Assembly: GCA_016713245.1 (NCBI GenBank)
Contig: JADJPM010000004.1
Span: forward strand, 1,364,001-1,428,000
Direction: 5' to 3'
Length of the DNA: 64,000 nt
Source: Verrucomicrobiaceae bacterium
GTDB taxonomy: Bacteria; Verrucomicrobiota; Verrucomicrobiia; Verrucomicrobiales; Verrucomicrobiaceae
The notes below the pieces were generated by a model. It had not been told where the DNA came from. It worked only from the letters and a program-made list of their open reading frames with translations, and did not search any database. This document shows, piece after piece, positions 8,216 to 17,517 of this stretch. The translations under genes were made by a program, and so were the position numbers. Position 1 is the first letter of the stretch. The number at the start of each line of letters is the position of its first letter.

Positions 8216-8245
8216 AAAGGCGGGACGCGAGTCCCGCCTTTTTTT
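8216..8245 (+). terminator. Rho-independent terminator after the peroxidase gene
   Basis: A perfect 11-bp stem (8216-8226 paired with 8231-8241, core GGCGGGAC/GTCCCGCC) with loop GCGA is followed by an uninterrupted T tract. It ends the plus-strand run of genes and separates it from the convergent hydrolase gene. Confidence 0.92.
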
Positions 8246-8303
8246 CCGCCTTCTCGGAGGGCTGGATTTCATTCCCGCCCTGTTTCTGCGGCTTCCGCGC
8301 CGC

Positions 8304-9728
8304 TCAATAACTGAAATCGGCGTACTCCAAAAAGAAGTCGCTGTAGTTCAAATCATTCACTGGAGCAGGCACAGGATCGATCAGAAGCTGGTGAAAGCTG
8401 CGCTGCTCCAAAGGCAGCACCACTGGCAGCGTGATCGTGGTTCCCTGGCCGATGATATCGCCACCTGCCTGGCTCCATGCCGTGAGATTCGTGCTCGTTT
8501 GATGTTTGTAGCGGAGCTGGGCACGGCCTTCCCAACGCACTTGCAGGGCTCCGGGGATGTTCGGATCGGGCTCAGCTGCCAGCGTGTGGCGGCGTAGCCG
8601 GTATTCGAGCCACTTGAGGGTTTCATCATGCGCCAGCCGGTTGGCTTTCTCATCAGCGCTTTCTAGCATCGTGTTCCAGTTCGCCTGCGTCTCGATCGTT
8701 GTTTCGTCGAAGGAGTGATTCACCAGGTGGAAAAGGTGATGCCGCACAAAAGGATTCGGCACGCCTTGCACTGCTGCCTGAGTTGCTGACGCCAAGGTGA
8801 ACTTGATCGGGTAGAGGTTTCCCGTCTTCGGACTCGCGTTGGGATCGTTCACACCCATCAGCGAATCACTGGTGCCGTGAAACATCACCACCTCCATGCG
8901 GCGGTCCGGCATATAGCGCCCTGCGGCGGTGCTGCTCGGGGAGCCGTGGTAGCCGAAGTGCCCGCAGCCAGGGTAGTAAAAGATGCCCACACGCGGAAAA
9001 GGCAGCGTGCTGGGCACACGCACGGGCGCGGGTGCGGCGAGATCCACCGTCACGTTTTGAGCATTCACATAATCCACCGTGTAGTTTCCGAGGTCCACTG
9101 AGGCATCGAGCACCGCATTGAGGCCTGTTTGCGAACCATGGGAGAAGGCCAGCAGCCCGATGTGCTCGCGATCCACATCCGTGCGATCATTGAGATAAGT
9201 CAGTGCCGCGATGACGTCCTTGGGCCGCTCATAGTTGGGGGAGCACACGGCATCATCAAGGCCCGGATCGTGATGCGGGCGTTTATTGGAGAAACTGCCA
9301 GCAATCCCGCGCGGGTTGAAGCTATCTGGCATGAGGCAAAGAAAGCCCCGGTCCGCCAGCCGCTGTCCCCAACGCTCCAGCGGCGTCTTCGCCGTCGCCG
9401 AGATCGTATCTGACGGCCACATGCCTCCAGATCCGTGTAGCACGATGACCACAGGATACGGGCCGGGACCGTGAGTGAGGGCATTAGGCCGGTAAAGCAG
9501 CGCGAGGAGTGTCATGCGATCCACCTCGGCCGGATAACCCGGCACGGCTGCGAGCTGGGCCGTGGGCAGCGGCTGCGGATTCACGGCCATCTCCGCCGGC
9601 ACATCAAAAAACACTCGTTCAGGCACAACCTGCGCACCCGCACGATTCACCGCCATCAGTGGCAGCAGCGGAAAGAGCCAGGTGAACGCTCGAAGAAACC
9701 GAAACAGCGGCGAAGGAAAGTGGCGCAT
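8304..9728 (-). CDS. Secreted dienelactone-hydrolase-like alpha/beta hydrolase
   Basis: A 474-residue exported protein. ATG 9728 is preferred over 9734 because an AGGA motif lies six bases upstream of it. A signal peptide covers about residues 1-33 (FLRAFTWLFPLLPLM core). The catalytic part (about 35-390) has the oxyanion-loop segment VVIVLHGSGG, the nucleophile elbow LLAFSHGSQTG (A-x-S-x-G), YYPGCGHFGYHG, and a late HHLFHLVNHSFD segment that could supply the His. The last 70 residues carry TSTNLTAW and a QRSFHQLLID segment, a C-terminal module shared with the two giant proteins at 25551-35180 and 36021-42050. The substrate is unknown, probably an ester in the periplasm or outside the cell. 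It converges on the peroxidase gene. Confidence 0.82.
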   Translation of the reverse strand: MRHFPSPLFRFLRAFTWLFPLLPLMAVNRAGAQVVPERVFFDVPAEMAVNPQPLPTAQLAAVPGYPAEVDRMTLLALLYRPNALTHGPGPYPVVIVLHGSGGMWPSDTISATAKTPLERWGQRLADRGFLCLMPDSFNPRGIAGSFSNKRPHHDPGLDDAVCSPNYERPKDVIAALTYLNDRTDVDREHIGLLAFSHGSQTGLNAVLDASVDLGNYTVDYVNAQNVTVDLAAPAPVRVPSTLPFPRVGIFYYPGCGHFGYHGSPSSTAAGRYMPDRRMEVVMFHGTSDSLMGVNDPNASPKTGNLYPIKFTLASATQAAVQGVPNPFVRHHLFHLVNHSFDETTIETQANWNTMLESADEKANRLAHDETLKWLEYRLRRHTLAAEPDPNIPGALQVRWEGRAQLRYKHQTSTNLTAWSQAGGDIIGQGTTITLPVVLPLEQRSFHQLLIDPVPAPVNDLNYSDFFLEYADFSY

Positions 9729-9860
9729 GAGCATTCCTAGACTCCGAATTCTGCCCGTTCGTTCATCGTTCTGCTCCCGTCAGCCTACTCAGTCATGCGC
9801 ACGCCTTTCTTTTTGACCCGCTCCTCATCCACCGCGAGAAGGGACGCGTAACCTCTCCGC

Positions 9861-11051
9861 ATGCTCCGTCTTGCCCTCAAAATGCTCTTTGGCGATTCCG
9901 CGAAGTATCTCATGCTCGTGGCCGGCATTGCTGTGGCGACCTTTCTCATGGCGCAGCAGACCGCCGTCTTTTGTGGTCTCATGAGCTGGACGAAATCCAC
10001 CCTCAAAAACGTCCCCGCGCCCATCTGGGTCGTCGAGGAACGGGTGGACCAGGTGAATGAGACCAATCCGCTGCTCGATACCGATGTGGCGCGTGTGCGT
10101 AGCGTGAGCAGCGTGGCTTGGGCCTCGCCCATCTACAGCGGCATTCAGCGGGTGCGGCTGGAGAACGGCAGCTTCAAAGTCATCCAACTCATCGGTATTG
10201 ATGCGAACACCCTCGCTGGTGCTCCCGCCAAGATGCTCGCCGGGGATCTCATGAAGCTGCGCCTGCCGCATTCCGTCATCATCGACGATCTCGGCGTCCA
10301 GCGCCTCGCCCGCAGGCGGGGCGACAAGGTGAAACTCAACGACGTCTTCGAAATCAACGATCAAGAAGCTCGGGTGGTCGGCATCGCCGATGCCGTCACC
10401 TCCTTCACCGGCGGTCCCTATGTGTGGACGACGTATGAGCGTGCCCTCCAATATGTGCCCTCGCAGCGCAAACTGCTCCAGGCCGTCATTTGTGCGCCTC
10501 GCGAGGGCGTGAGCCTCGATCAGGCCATCGCCGATATTCGCCGCGAAACGGGCCTCAAGGCCTTCGCGAATCGCGAGGCTGGCTTGGGCGATTTCCTCAG
10601 CCAGATGCGGGACGAGCCCACCACGAACTTCAATGCCTCCACGGTGTGGTGGTATGTCAAAAACACCGGCATCCCCATTTCCTTCGGCATCACCGTCATC
10701 GTCGGCCTCATGGTCGGCATCGCCGTGAGCTGCCAGACGTTTTATTCCTTCGTGCTCGAAAACATGCGTCACCTCGGTGCGCTCAAAGCCATGGGCACCT
10801 CGAATGGCACGCTCTGCCTCATGCTCATCACCCAGGCCTTCACCGTGGGCATCATCGGCTATGGCATCGGCCTTCTCGGCACCGCTGGCTTTGCCTTCGG
10901 GGCGCTAAAGAACGAGCAGCCACCCTTTTACATGCCTGAGTTCGTCCCGTTTGCCGTTCTCGCCGTCGTCCTTGGCATCTGCACGCTCGCGGCCTTGCTC
11001 GGCATCTGGCGTGTGAGCCGCCTCGAACCCGCCATGGTCTTCCGCAGCTAG
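9861..11051 (+). CDS. ABC transporter permease, DevC/FtsX family
   Basis: A 396-residue inner-membrane protein with the MacB/DevC topology: one N-terminal helix (about 17-38), a long periplasmic domain (about 40-260), then three C-terminal helices (about 265-290, 320-345, 360-385). The ends of the FtsX domain show NMRHLGALKAMG, the coupling-helix signature that contacts the ATPase, and the C-terminal RLEPAMVFRS. It lies three bases upstream of the cognate ATPase, so the two are certainly co-transcribed. DevCA-type exporters work with a periplasmic DevB-like adaptor and an outer-membrane TolC; no adaptor gene is adjacent. Cargo is unknown (lipids, lipoproteins or glycolipids in known systems). 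Confidence 0.87.
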   Translation: MLRLALKMLFGDSAKYLMLVAGIAVATFLMAQQTAVFCGLMSWTKSTLKNVPAPIWVVEERVDQVNETNPLLDTDVARVRSVSSVAWASPIYSGIQRVRLENGSFKVIQLIGIDANTLAGAPAKMLAGDLMKLRLPHSVIIDDLGVQRLARRRGDKVKLNDVFEINDQEARVVGIADAVTSFTGGPYVWTTYERALQYVPSQRKLLQAVICAPREGVSLDQAIADIRRETGLKAFANREAGLGDFLSQMRDEPTTNFNASTVWWYVKNTGIPISFGITVIVGLMVGIAVSCQTFYSFVLENMRHLGALKAMGTSNGTLCLMLITQAFTVGIIGYGIGLLGTAGFAFGALKNEQPPFYMPEFVPFAVLAVVLGICTLAALLGIWRVSRLEPAMVFRS

Positions 11052-11054
11052 CCG

Positions 11055-11807
11055 ATGAGCACAAAAGACGATCCCAAAATCGCTGCTCGCCTTCGCGGCA
11101 TCTCTAAAAGCTTCGGCGATGGCGAATCACGCATCCAGGTGCTCAAAGGCATCGACCTCGATGTGCGCTCGGGAGACATCACCATGCTCGTCGGCCCCTC
11201 CGGCTGCGGCAAAACAACGCTCATCAGCATCATCGCTGGCACTTTGGCCGCCGATGAAGGCGAATTGAATGTCTTCGGCCACGATTTGCGCCGCATGAAG
11301 GCCTCGCAGATCACCCGCTTCCGTGCCCGCCACATCGGTTTCATCTTCCAGGCCTTCAATTTGATTCCCACCCTCACCTGCGAGGAAAACGTCAGCGTCC
11401 CGCTGCTCATCCAGGGCATCTCCGCCTCGAAGGCTGAAAAGCGAGCCCGCGAGGTGCTGGAGCAGGTCGGGTTGAAGGAGCGCATCCATCACCGGCCCTC
11501 GCAGCTCTCCGGCGGCCAGCAGCAGCGCGTCGCCATCGCCCGAGCCCTCGTCCATGAGCCGAAGCTCATCATCTGCGATGAACCCACTGCGGCGCTCGAT
11601 GCCAAAAATGGCCATGTGATCATGGAGCTCTTCGAAAACGTCGCCCGTGGCCAGGACCGCGCGGTTTTAATCGTGACTCACGACAATCGTATTTTTCACC
11701 ATGCCAATCGCATCGCTAGCATGGACGATGGGAAGGTCATCGAGGTCCACGATGTGGATGCCGAGCACCCACCACCGGATCACCTGAGCGTGCACGAGCG
11801 GCTTTGA
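11055..11807 (+). CDS. ABC transporter ATP-binding protein, DevA/LolD type
   Basis: A 250-residue ATPase with all nucleotide-binding motifs: Walker A GPSGCGKTT (about residues 45-53), Q-loop in FIFQAFNL, signature LSGGQQQR (about 150-157), Walker B LIICDEPTAALDA (about 172-184) and H-loop LIVTHDNR. It energises the permease encoded immediately upstream. The DSxI-like spacing and the short Asp/His-rich C-terminal tail (VHDVDAEHPPPDH) fit the LolD/MacB/DevA subfamily. A 10-bp GC hairpin at 11867-11890 follows. Confidence 0.93.
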   Translation: MSTKDDPKIAARLRGISKSFGDGESRIQVLKGIDLDVRSGDITMLVGPSGCGKTTLISIIAGTLAADEGELNVFGHDLRRMKASQITRFRARHIGFIFQAFNLIPTLTCEENVSVPLLIQGISASKAEKRAREVLEQVGLKERIHHRPSQLSGGQQQRVAIARALVHEPKLIICDEPTAALDAKNGHVIMELFENVARGQDRAVLIVTHDNRIFHHANRIASMDDGKVIEVHDVDAEHPPPDHLSVHERL

Positions 11808-11866
11808 AGCTCGAATGGGGGCAGGGGAAGGCTGCGTTCCGTCATCAACCTCAACAAAAACAGGAC

Positions 11867-11890
11867 CGCCGGGGAGTTACCTCCCCGGCG
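11867..11890. terminator. Shared hairpin between convergent genes
   Basis: The perfect 10-bp stem CGCCGGGGAG/CTCCCCGGCG with loop TTAC lies between the ABC ATPase gene (plus) and the pseudopilin gene (minus). The T tract is better on the minus-strand side (GTCCTGTTTTTG), so it may end both transcripts. Confidence 0.65.
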
Positions 11891-11956
11891 TTCTGGATTG
11901 AACGAGTTTTCAGCTAACTAAGGCTGGATCCGTTCCGGGCTTCAAGCCCGTGTGGA

Positions 11957-12355
11957 CTACGAGCCGTTGTATTTGACCTGGCCGTTAGCATTGTCCCAGC
12001 TGAGGTAGCTGGAGGTCTTGGCCTCTTCGTCGTTGTCGATTGGGCCGGAGGTGAAGGTCTTGCCTTTGAAGGCACCGTCGGTGGGGCTGATGCCAGCTTC
12101 GGCAGCCGTGATGATTTGAGCAGGGGTGGTGGAACCGCTGAAGCTGTGGGAAGCGCCAGCAGCGATGGCGGCGTTGAGGACGGAAGCGACGGTCTGAGCA
12201 TTGCGCTTAGCGGCGGCTTCACGAGCGCTGTCGTTGAGGTTACCGATGTTCGGGATCGCGATAGCGGCGATGATGCCGATGATGGCGATGACGACGAGCA
12301 TTTCCACGAGGGAGAAGCCGGCCTTGAGGGAGGTATTGAGTTTCGTGAGTTTCAT
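11957..12355 (-). CDS. Type IV/II pseudopilin (prepilin-type N-terminal methylation)
   Basis: A 132-residue prepilin-like protein. The leader MKLTKLNTSLKAG is followed by the class III cleavage and methylation site G|FSLVEM, with Glu5 of the mature form present, and the hydrophobic helix LVVIAIIGIIAAIAIPNIG. The globular part is small and Ala/Thr-rich, ending in a WDNANGQVKYNGS strand. Similar prepilin-like proteins, often in many copies, are common in Verrucomicrobia and Planctomycetes. No assembly genes (prepilin peptidase, PilB/GspE) are nearby, so the machinery must be encoded elsewhere. It has its own AT-rich upstream region with a candidate promoter. Confidence 0.88.
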   Translation of the reverse strand: MKLTKLNTSLKAGFSLVEMLVVIAIIGIIAAIAIPNIGNLNDSAREAAAKRNAQTVASVLNAAIAAGASHSFSGSTTPAQIITAAEAGISPTDGAFKGKTFTSGPIDNDEEAKTSSYLSWDNANGQVKYNGS

Positions 12356-12438
12356 GATGCGAGTGTGTTTAGTGTTTTGGCTATTGGATTTCTTCGGTCG
12401 CGAGCGATGCGTGCATCGTTCATTCTCGAATTATTGTA

Positions 12439-12466
12439 ATTGTAATAGTTATGTGAGTTATGGCAA
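12439..12466 (-). promoter_or_regulatory. Candidate sigma-70 promoter for the pseudopilin gene
   Basis: On the minus strand, TTGCCA (12466-12461) and TACAAT (12444-12439) are separated by 16 nt within an AT-rich island. A second TACAAT directly follows. The leader to ATG 12355 would be roughly 75-80 nt. Confidence 0.45.
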
Positions 12467-12507
12467 ATAGAATTTATGAATTTTGTAAAAACCATGTGAA
12501 TTTTGTT

Positions 12508-14478
12508 TCAAAATGTCCCGCTGTCGGTCGCACTCACCTTTGAGGCCGCTTCTTCCTCCGAAGGAAGTTCATAGAGCATTAGCCCCGGTCCAGCCCACAC
12601 TGGCCTGCATTGTTCCCGCACCCGACGGGGCAGCTTATCCTCCCAAGTTTCCACAATGTGACGGATCCCCAGCTTTTTAGCAAGGCGGAGTGCCCATGCG
12701 GAAGTGCCTTCATCTTTGCTTGGGGGCAGCCACTCAAAGGGGATCTTATAGGCGGCTTCGGAGAAGTGGGAGGTTTGCCGCTCGTCGATGGGATTGAGAC
12801 GCATGATACGGGATTCGAGCAACCCGCCGAGTAGGCTGTGTTTGGATATCCACCAGTTACGGTCTTCCTTGGCGAAGTAACCCACGGGGCGCCCCTGCGT
12901 CAGTTCCCGCACTTCTGCGAGACTTTGTAAATTCCAAGCTTCTTGCTTCCGCGAGACCGCCGGCATGACCAGAGTATGCGTTCCCATCACAGTAACAGCG
13001 GAGAATAGCCCTAAAGCCACCAAGCGGCGGGGGCCGCCCAAACTGCGCAGCATGGCCACGAGCCCGCAGGCACACACAGGCATGATGAGAACCGCATGCG
13101 CCATCACCACCACATGGAAGCGATCCGCACTGCGCATTCCATGAAGAGCTATCGAGGTGCCAACAATGCCAGCGAAGCAGAGCCAGCCGAGTAGTGCCTG
13201 CTCCGTGCGGCCCTCACGCCGCCCCCGCACGATGAGAAATGCCGCTCCGGCGAGCAAGAGCACGGACATCAAAAGAGTGACGACCGCATCGAGAATTCCA
13301 TATTGAAAAGACTTCCACAGCTTCTCGAAACCGATGAAGCCCACGATGGAGTCAGATTTCGGCGCAGGAAGGCTCGAGCCGAATAGAAACGACACGGATG
13401 CCCATCCCCCCAGCAGGACCAACGTCATCCACACTCCTGTGCGTAGCATTTCGCGGTCTCGGCGGAGCAGCCCCAGCCCGGCGAGCGTCCCTGCGGCGGC
13501 TCCGCAAGCCGCCACGGTGTGTGGGGCGCTGCATGCGGCGAGATAGAGCATGCCGAGAGCAGCCCTGCCATGCCCTGACTGCCAAAGAGCCAACGTCGAG
13601 AGCACGAGCACGCCTTCAAATTTATAAGGAAAGATCAGCGCCAGCGGCACGCGGGCGTGGTGAAAAATGTCATACGGCAGCCACAGGGCCAGCAACTCAA
13701 AGATTTGAGGTAGCCGCAGCAGATGCACACACGTGATCGCCGCGGCACCCGTCAGCACGGATTGGAGGATCGTGAGCCGCACCACACTTCGGGCGAGCGC
13801 CCCGGCAGCCAAAATGAGCATCACATTGAGCAGCATGTTCACCACCACCAGCAGCACAGCTGCGGCTGGCAGGCCGGAGATGGCCCGGATACCCACCGCG
13901 AGCATGAGCGATCCCCAGTGATACCAGACATCACCGTCCCCGCAGGCTGCTTCCGCATCTTTGCCCATAAAAATAGTCCAACCATTGGCCGTTTGGGCTT
14001 CCGGCAGTGCTACCACGCTATCCACGAAGTAGCCCAGATCCGCGTGGATCTCCAGCACCTGGCCTTCCGCGGTCGCGTAGTGATAAGGAAGTTGGAAAAT
14101 GGGAAGCAAAGCCGCGCCAACGAGGGCCAGCCAGCCGACCTCTTTCCACGTCCAAGCAGTCTCGGATCGCTCGAAAGCATCGGAAGACACAAGGGGCACA
14201 GGCTTCCGCCAGAGCCACACCGCCACCGCCGCCTGGCCGATAGCCAGCCAAGTCATGTAGTTGAGATGCCGCAGACAAAACAGGGCCGAAAGCCCGGTGG
14301 CAAAGACCATGCCGCTAGCCAGCCGCACGGCGAGGAGGAGCAGCTTCTGGCCCTGAAGGCTACGAGCAGGCACCAAAAGCCAGCCAATGCCAAGCAGGCA
14401 GGCTACAGCGGAAAGCATCGCCGTGGTCAAAACGAGCCAAGCCCAAGGACTGGAAGGGGATAGGGAATGAAGGTCCAT
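12508..14478 (-). CDS. Polytopic membrane protein of unknown function (paralogue A)
   Basis: About 656 residues. Roughly 12-14 transmembrane helices fill residues 10-500 (for example WLVLTTAMLSAVACLLGIG and LVLLGGWASVSFLFG), and a soluble region of about 150 residues closes the C-terminus (VGYFAKEDRNWW through IVETWEDKLPRRV to GLMLYELPS). The layout resembles membrane glycosyltransferase-like or O-antigen-related proteins, but no catalytic motif was identified. It is clearly homologous to the protein at 18492-20402: shared landmarks are LLVPAR near the N-terminus, DVWYHWG, VVMAHAVLIMP and the C-terminal IVE...LYEL segment. ATG 14478 follows an AAGGG ribosome-binding-like sequence; a GTG one codon earlier is the alternative. 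Confidence 0.75.
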   Translation of the reverse strand: MDLHSLSPSSPWAWLVLTTAMLSAVACLLGIGWLLVPARSLQGQKLLLLAVRLASGMVFATGLSALFCLRHLNYMTWLAIGQAAVAVWLWRKPVPLVSSDAFERSETAWTWKEVGWLALVGAALLPIFQLPYHYATAEGQVLEIHADLGYFVDSVVALPEAQTANGWTIFMGKDAEAACGDGDVWYHWGSLMLAVGIRAISGLPAAAVLLVVVNMLLNVMLILAAGALARSVVRLTILQSVLTGAAAITCVHLLRLPQIFELLALWLPYDIFHHARVPLALIFPYKFEGVLVLSTLALWQSGHGRAALGMLYLAACSAPHTVAACGAAAGTLAGLGLLRRDREMLRTGVWMTLVLLGGWASVSFLFGSSLPAPKSDSIVGFIGFEKLWKSFQYGILDAVVTLLMSVLLLAGAAFLIVRGRREGRTEQALLGWLCFAGIVGTSIALHGMRSADRFHVVVMAHAVLIMPVCACGLVAMLRSLGGPRRLVALGLFSAVTVMGTHTLVMPAVSRKQEAWNLQSLAEVRELTQGRPVGYFAKEDRNWWISKHSLLGGLLESRIMRLNPIDERQTSHFSEAAYKIPFEWLPPSKDEGTSAWALRLAKKLGIRHIVETWEDKLPRRVREQCRPVWAGPGLMLYELPSEEEAASKVSATDSGTF

Positions 14479-14540
14479 CACCCTTAAATTATAACAATTA
14501 TCAATATTATCAAATTGTTAATCCTAGCCCCGGCCTACCC

Positions 14541-15200
14541 TCACCCCCTTCGCTGGAGGTTTTCGAGGCTCGTTCCCGCCCGCATCACCTCCTCCAGCGC
14601 CTGCCTTTTCCCCTCAAACTCCTCCTCCGTCAGCCGCCGCGGCACGAGGTGGGGCTTGTCGAACACGATCGTGACCTTTGAGAAGGGCAGGGGGAGCAAA
14701 AACTCGTCCCAGGTCTTGAATTGGATCGCCCGGCTGTAGTGGAGGTGAACGGGAATGATCGGCACACCGGTCAGTTGAGCCAGTTTCACGATGCCGGGCT
14801 GCACCCGGTGCAGTGGCCCTCGGGGACCGTCCGGCGTGATGCCGATCTCAAAGCCCTCGCGTGCCTTGGCTGCCAGGGCGATCAGGGCGCTCATGCCTTT
14901 CTCCGGCTTCGAGCTCGATCCACGCTCCGCTTCGATGCCAAAGGCCCCGCAAACATCCGCGATGATTTGCCCGTCCCCGCTGGGGCTGGTCAAAATCGTG
15001 CCCGGCACATGCGCAAACCACTCGTGATGCAGCCAGGGGATCAAAAACATGCGGTTATGCCAGAACGACCAGATCCAGCCACGGCGATTCGCATCAAACA
15101 CCCCCGCCTCATCGCGGACCTCCCAGCGCAGCGTCATCCCGATGCCGCGCATGAGCCAGGCAAGGATCTTGCCGATGTTCTTGATGCGGATCTTGGCCAT
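14541..15200 (-). CDS. DUF374 lysophospholipid acyltransferase family protein
   Basis: A 219-residue protein of the DUF374 branch of the LPLAT/PlsC superfamily. Landmarks are WSFWHNRMFLIPW (the HNR replacing the classical HX4D), TSPSGDGQIIADV, ITPDGPRGP (substrate-binding motif) and QLTGVPIIPVHLHY. It probably transfers an acyl chain to a lipid A or glycerolipid acceptor at the inner membrane; the acceptor cannot be deduced. ATG 15200 (MAKIRIKNIG) is chosen because the frame upstream would add 45 residues without similarity, and these would run into the promoter region of the divergent purF. Confidence 0.85.
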   Translation of the reverse strand: MAKIRIKNIGKILAWLMRGIGMTLRWEVRDEAGVFDANRRGWIWSFWHNRMFLIPWLHHEWFAHVPGTILTSPSGDGQIIADVCGAFGIEAERGSSSKPEKGMSALIALAAKAREGFEIGITPDGPRGPLHRVQPGIVKLAQLTGVPIIPVHLHYSRAIQFKTWDEFLLPLPFSKVTIVFDKPHLVPRRLTEEEFEGKRQALEEVMRAGTSLENLQRRG

Positions 15201-15334
15201 GCAAATGGCTCGCTTCCTGAAAGAGGCGTGGCGGGCATGCAATCGCTTTTTCGTTCTCACCTGAAAAGATGATCGCAGCCGCGTGTTGCACTCCTCGGGG
15301 CACTTGCCAAGGATTGCCGCCTTTCTTCCTACCA

Positions 15335-17317
15335 ATGAGTGACCCGATTCGGCATGAGTGCGGCATTGCCGTCGTGCGGCTTAAAAAGCCGCTCGGCTAC
15401 TATCACACCAAATATGGCAACGCCCTCTACGGCTTCGACGCCCTCCAGGCGTTGATGCAAAAAGTGCGCAATCGCGGCCAGGACGGCTTCGGCATCGGCT
15501 GCTGCAAGCTCGACATGCCACCCGGGCTTCCCTACATGTTCCGCGAACGCAGCACCGAGAGCGTCGAGCGCATCGGCCAGGTCTTTGAAGGCCTGCGCAA
15601 AGACATGAAGCGCATCGCCCGCCGCATCAATGACCAGCGCAAAGAAGAGCGTCATCAGGAAGGCAAAGAGTTCGTCGCCTTTGAAGACGATCCCGAGGCC
15701 ATCAAACGCGAGTTCGAAATGGCCGGTGAGATCTACGTCGGCCACCTCCGCTACGGCACCTGCGGAGATTTCGGCAAGGGAGCCCTCCATCCCTACATGC
15801 GCCGCACCACCTGGCCCACCCGCACCCTCATGGTGATGGGTAATTTCAACCTCACCAACACCCACGAGCTCAACCAGATCATGATGAAGCGGGGCCAGCA
15901 CCCCGTCTTCGGCACCGATACTCAAAGCGTGCTCGAAGAGATCGGCTTCCAGCTCGATGAGGCCCACACCCAGCTCTACCACACCATCCGTGATGCCGGT
16001 GTGCAGGGTGAGGAAATCCCCGCCCAGATCAGTCGCCAGCTCGATGTGCAGAAGGTCATCGAGCGTTCCGCAGGCCGTTGGGACGGTGGCTACGCCATCG
16101 TCGGCGTCATTGGCAATGGCGACCTCTTTGCCATGCGTGATCCCAATGGCATCCGCCCCTGCTTCTACTACGAGAACGACGAGATGCTCGTCATGGCCTC
16201 CGAGCGCGTCGCCCTCATGTCCGTCTTCGGTTTGGAAGAAAACCATATCCTCGAACTGCCTCCCGCCCACGTCCTCATCGTCAAAGCCGATGGCCAGACC
16301 TCCTTGAAGCCCTACCGGCCCATCGGTGACTTCAAGCCCTGCTCCTTCGAGTGCATCTACTTCTCCCGCGGCAACGACAGCGCCATCTACCGCCAGCGCA
16401 AAGCCCTCGGCGAAGAGCTCGTCCCCCAGGTCGTCAAAGCCATCGACAACGACTTCGAGCATACCGTCCTCAGCTTTGTCCCCAACACCGCCGAGACCGC
16501 CTATTTCGGCTTCCTCGACGGCCTTAGAAAAGCCCGCCGCGTCGTCGTGCGCGAAGCCCTCGCCGAAATGCTCAAAGACGGCACCTTCGATGAAGCCGAT
16601 CAGGCCCGCCTCGACGACCTCGTCCTGCGCAACTGGCCCCGCGCTGAAAAGATCGCCCTCAAAGACATCAAGGTCCGCACCTTCATCGCCCAAGAGTCTG
16701 GTCGTGATGCCCTTGTCTCCGGCAGTTACGACATCACCTACGGCGTCGTCACCCCGCAGGACAATCTCGTCGTCATCGACGACTCCATCGTCCGTGGAAC
16801 CACCTTAAAGAAGAGCCTCCTGCGCATCCTCGCCCGCACCAATCCCAAGCGGATCATCGTCTGCTCCACCGCCCCGCAGATCCGCTACCCCGATTGCTAC
16901 GGCATTGATATGGCCGAGCTCGGCAAATTCATCGCCTTCCAGGCCGCCGCCGCCCTCCTCCGCGAGCGTGGCATGGCCCACGTCATCCGCGAGACCTACC
17001 TCGCCTGCAAAGCCGAGCTCAAAAAGCCCAAGGAAGAGATGCGCAATGCCGTCAAGGCCATCTACGCCCCCTTCACCGATGAAGAAATCTCCGCCAAGGT
17101 CGCCGAGATGATCTCCCCCGAGGAGACCCCCTGGCACGGCGAGGTCAAAGTCATCTACCAGACCATCCCCGGCCTCCACAACGCCCTCGGTGCCGAATAC
17201 GGCGACTGGTACTTCAGCGGCGACTACCCCACCCCCGGCGGCTACGCCGTCGTGAACAACAGCTTCATCCTCTACTACGAAAACAAAGGCGGACGAGCGC
17301 ATGAGGCGCTGCTGTAA
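15335..17317 (+). CDS. purF: Amidophosphoribosyltransferase, long form
   Basis: A 660-residue enzyme of de novo purine synthesis that converts PRPP and glutamine to 5-phosphoribosylamine. It begins MSDPIRHECGIA: Cys9 is the class II glutaminase nucleophile after removal of an eight-residue propeptide. Glutaminase features include RNRGQDGFGIG, HLRYGTCGDFG and MGNFNLTNTHEL. The phosphoribosyltransferase half has the PRPP signature VVIDDSIVRGTT (about residues 478-489), then ICSTAPQIRYPDCYGIDM-like residues. At 660 residues it is well over the roughly 500 of E. coli PurF, with a charged insertion at about 85-130 and a C-terminal extension of roughly 100 residues. Long forms like this are known from Bacteroidetes. 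ATG 15335 is the start that places Cys9 correctly. Confidence 0.88.
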   Translation: MSDPIRHECGIAVVRLKKPLGYYHTKYGNALYGFDALQALMQKVRNRGQDGFGIGCCKLDMPPGLPYMFRERSTESVERIGQVFEGLRKDMKRIARRINDQRKEERHQEGKEFVAFEDDPEAIKREFEMAGEIYVGHLRYGTCGDFGKGALHPYMRRTTWPTRTLMVMGNFNLTNTHELNQIMMKRGQHPVFGTDTQSVLEEIGFQLDEAHTQLYHTIRDAGVQGEEIPAQISRQLDVQKVIERSAGRWDGGYAIVGVIGNGDLFAMRDPNGIRPCFYYENDEMLVMASERVALMSVFGLEENHILELPPAHVLIVKADGQTSLKPYRPIGDFKPCSFECIYFSRGNDSAIYRQRKALGEELVPQVVKAIDNDFEHTVLSFVPNTAETAYFGFLDGLRKARRVVVREALAEMLKDGTFDEADQARLDDLVLRNWPRAEKIALKDIKVRTFIAQESGRDALVSGSYDITYGVVTPQDNLVVIDDSIVRGTTLKKSLLRILARTNPKRIIVCSTAPQIRYPDCYGIDMAELGKFIAFQAAAALLRERGMAHVIRETYLACKAELKKPKEEMRNAVKAIYAPFTDEEISAKVAEMISPEETPWHGEVKVIYQTIPGLHNALGAEYGDWYFSGDYPTPGGYAVVNNSFILYYENKGGRAHEALL

Positions 17318-17427
17318 ATGCTTCGTTCCGGTGCGGGGCTTGCGAGGCTGCAGGCGAACTCATTGTGCAGCTAAACTGTCACGACGTCGTTTGCCCGCTG
17401 ACTCCTTTTGCGAAGGTAAGCCTGTAG

Positions 17428-17517
17428 TTGAGGCGTCTTGACGGGAAGTCGGCGATCGAGAAAGTGCTGGAAGAACTGAAACACTTTCTGGAGGAAGCCG
17501 ATGCTACGAACTCATGA
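17428..17517 (+). pseudogene. Possible remnant: coding-like tail overlapping the next gene
   Basis: An open frame after a TAG at 17425 reads LRRLDGKSAIEKVLEELKHF and continues for nine more residues to a TGA at 17515-17517. That TGA overlaps the ATG (17514) of the lipoprotein gene in an ATGA arrangement. The acidic, helix-like composition looks coding, but there is no ATG/GTG start. It may be the 3' end of a decayed gene, or a very small TTG-started gene coupled to the lipoprotein. Confidence 0.3.

Noticed and set aside
14482..14515. AT-rich tract with TATAAT upstream of membrane paralogue A
   Set aside because: The best -35 candidate (TTGATA) gives a 14-nt spacer, too short for a confident promoter call.
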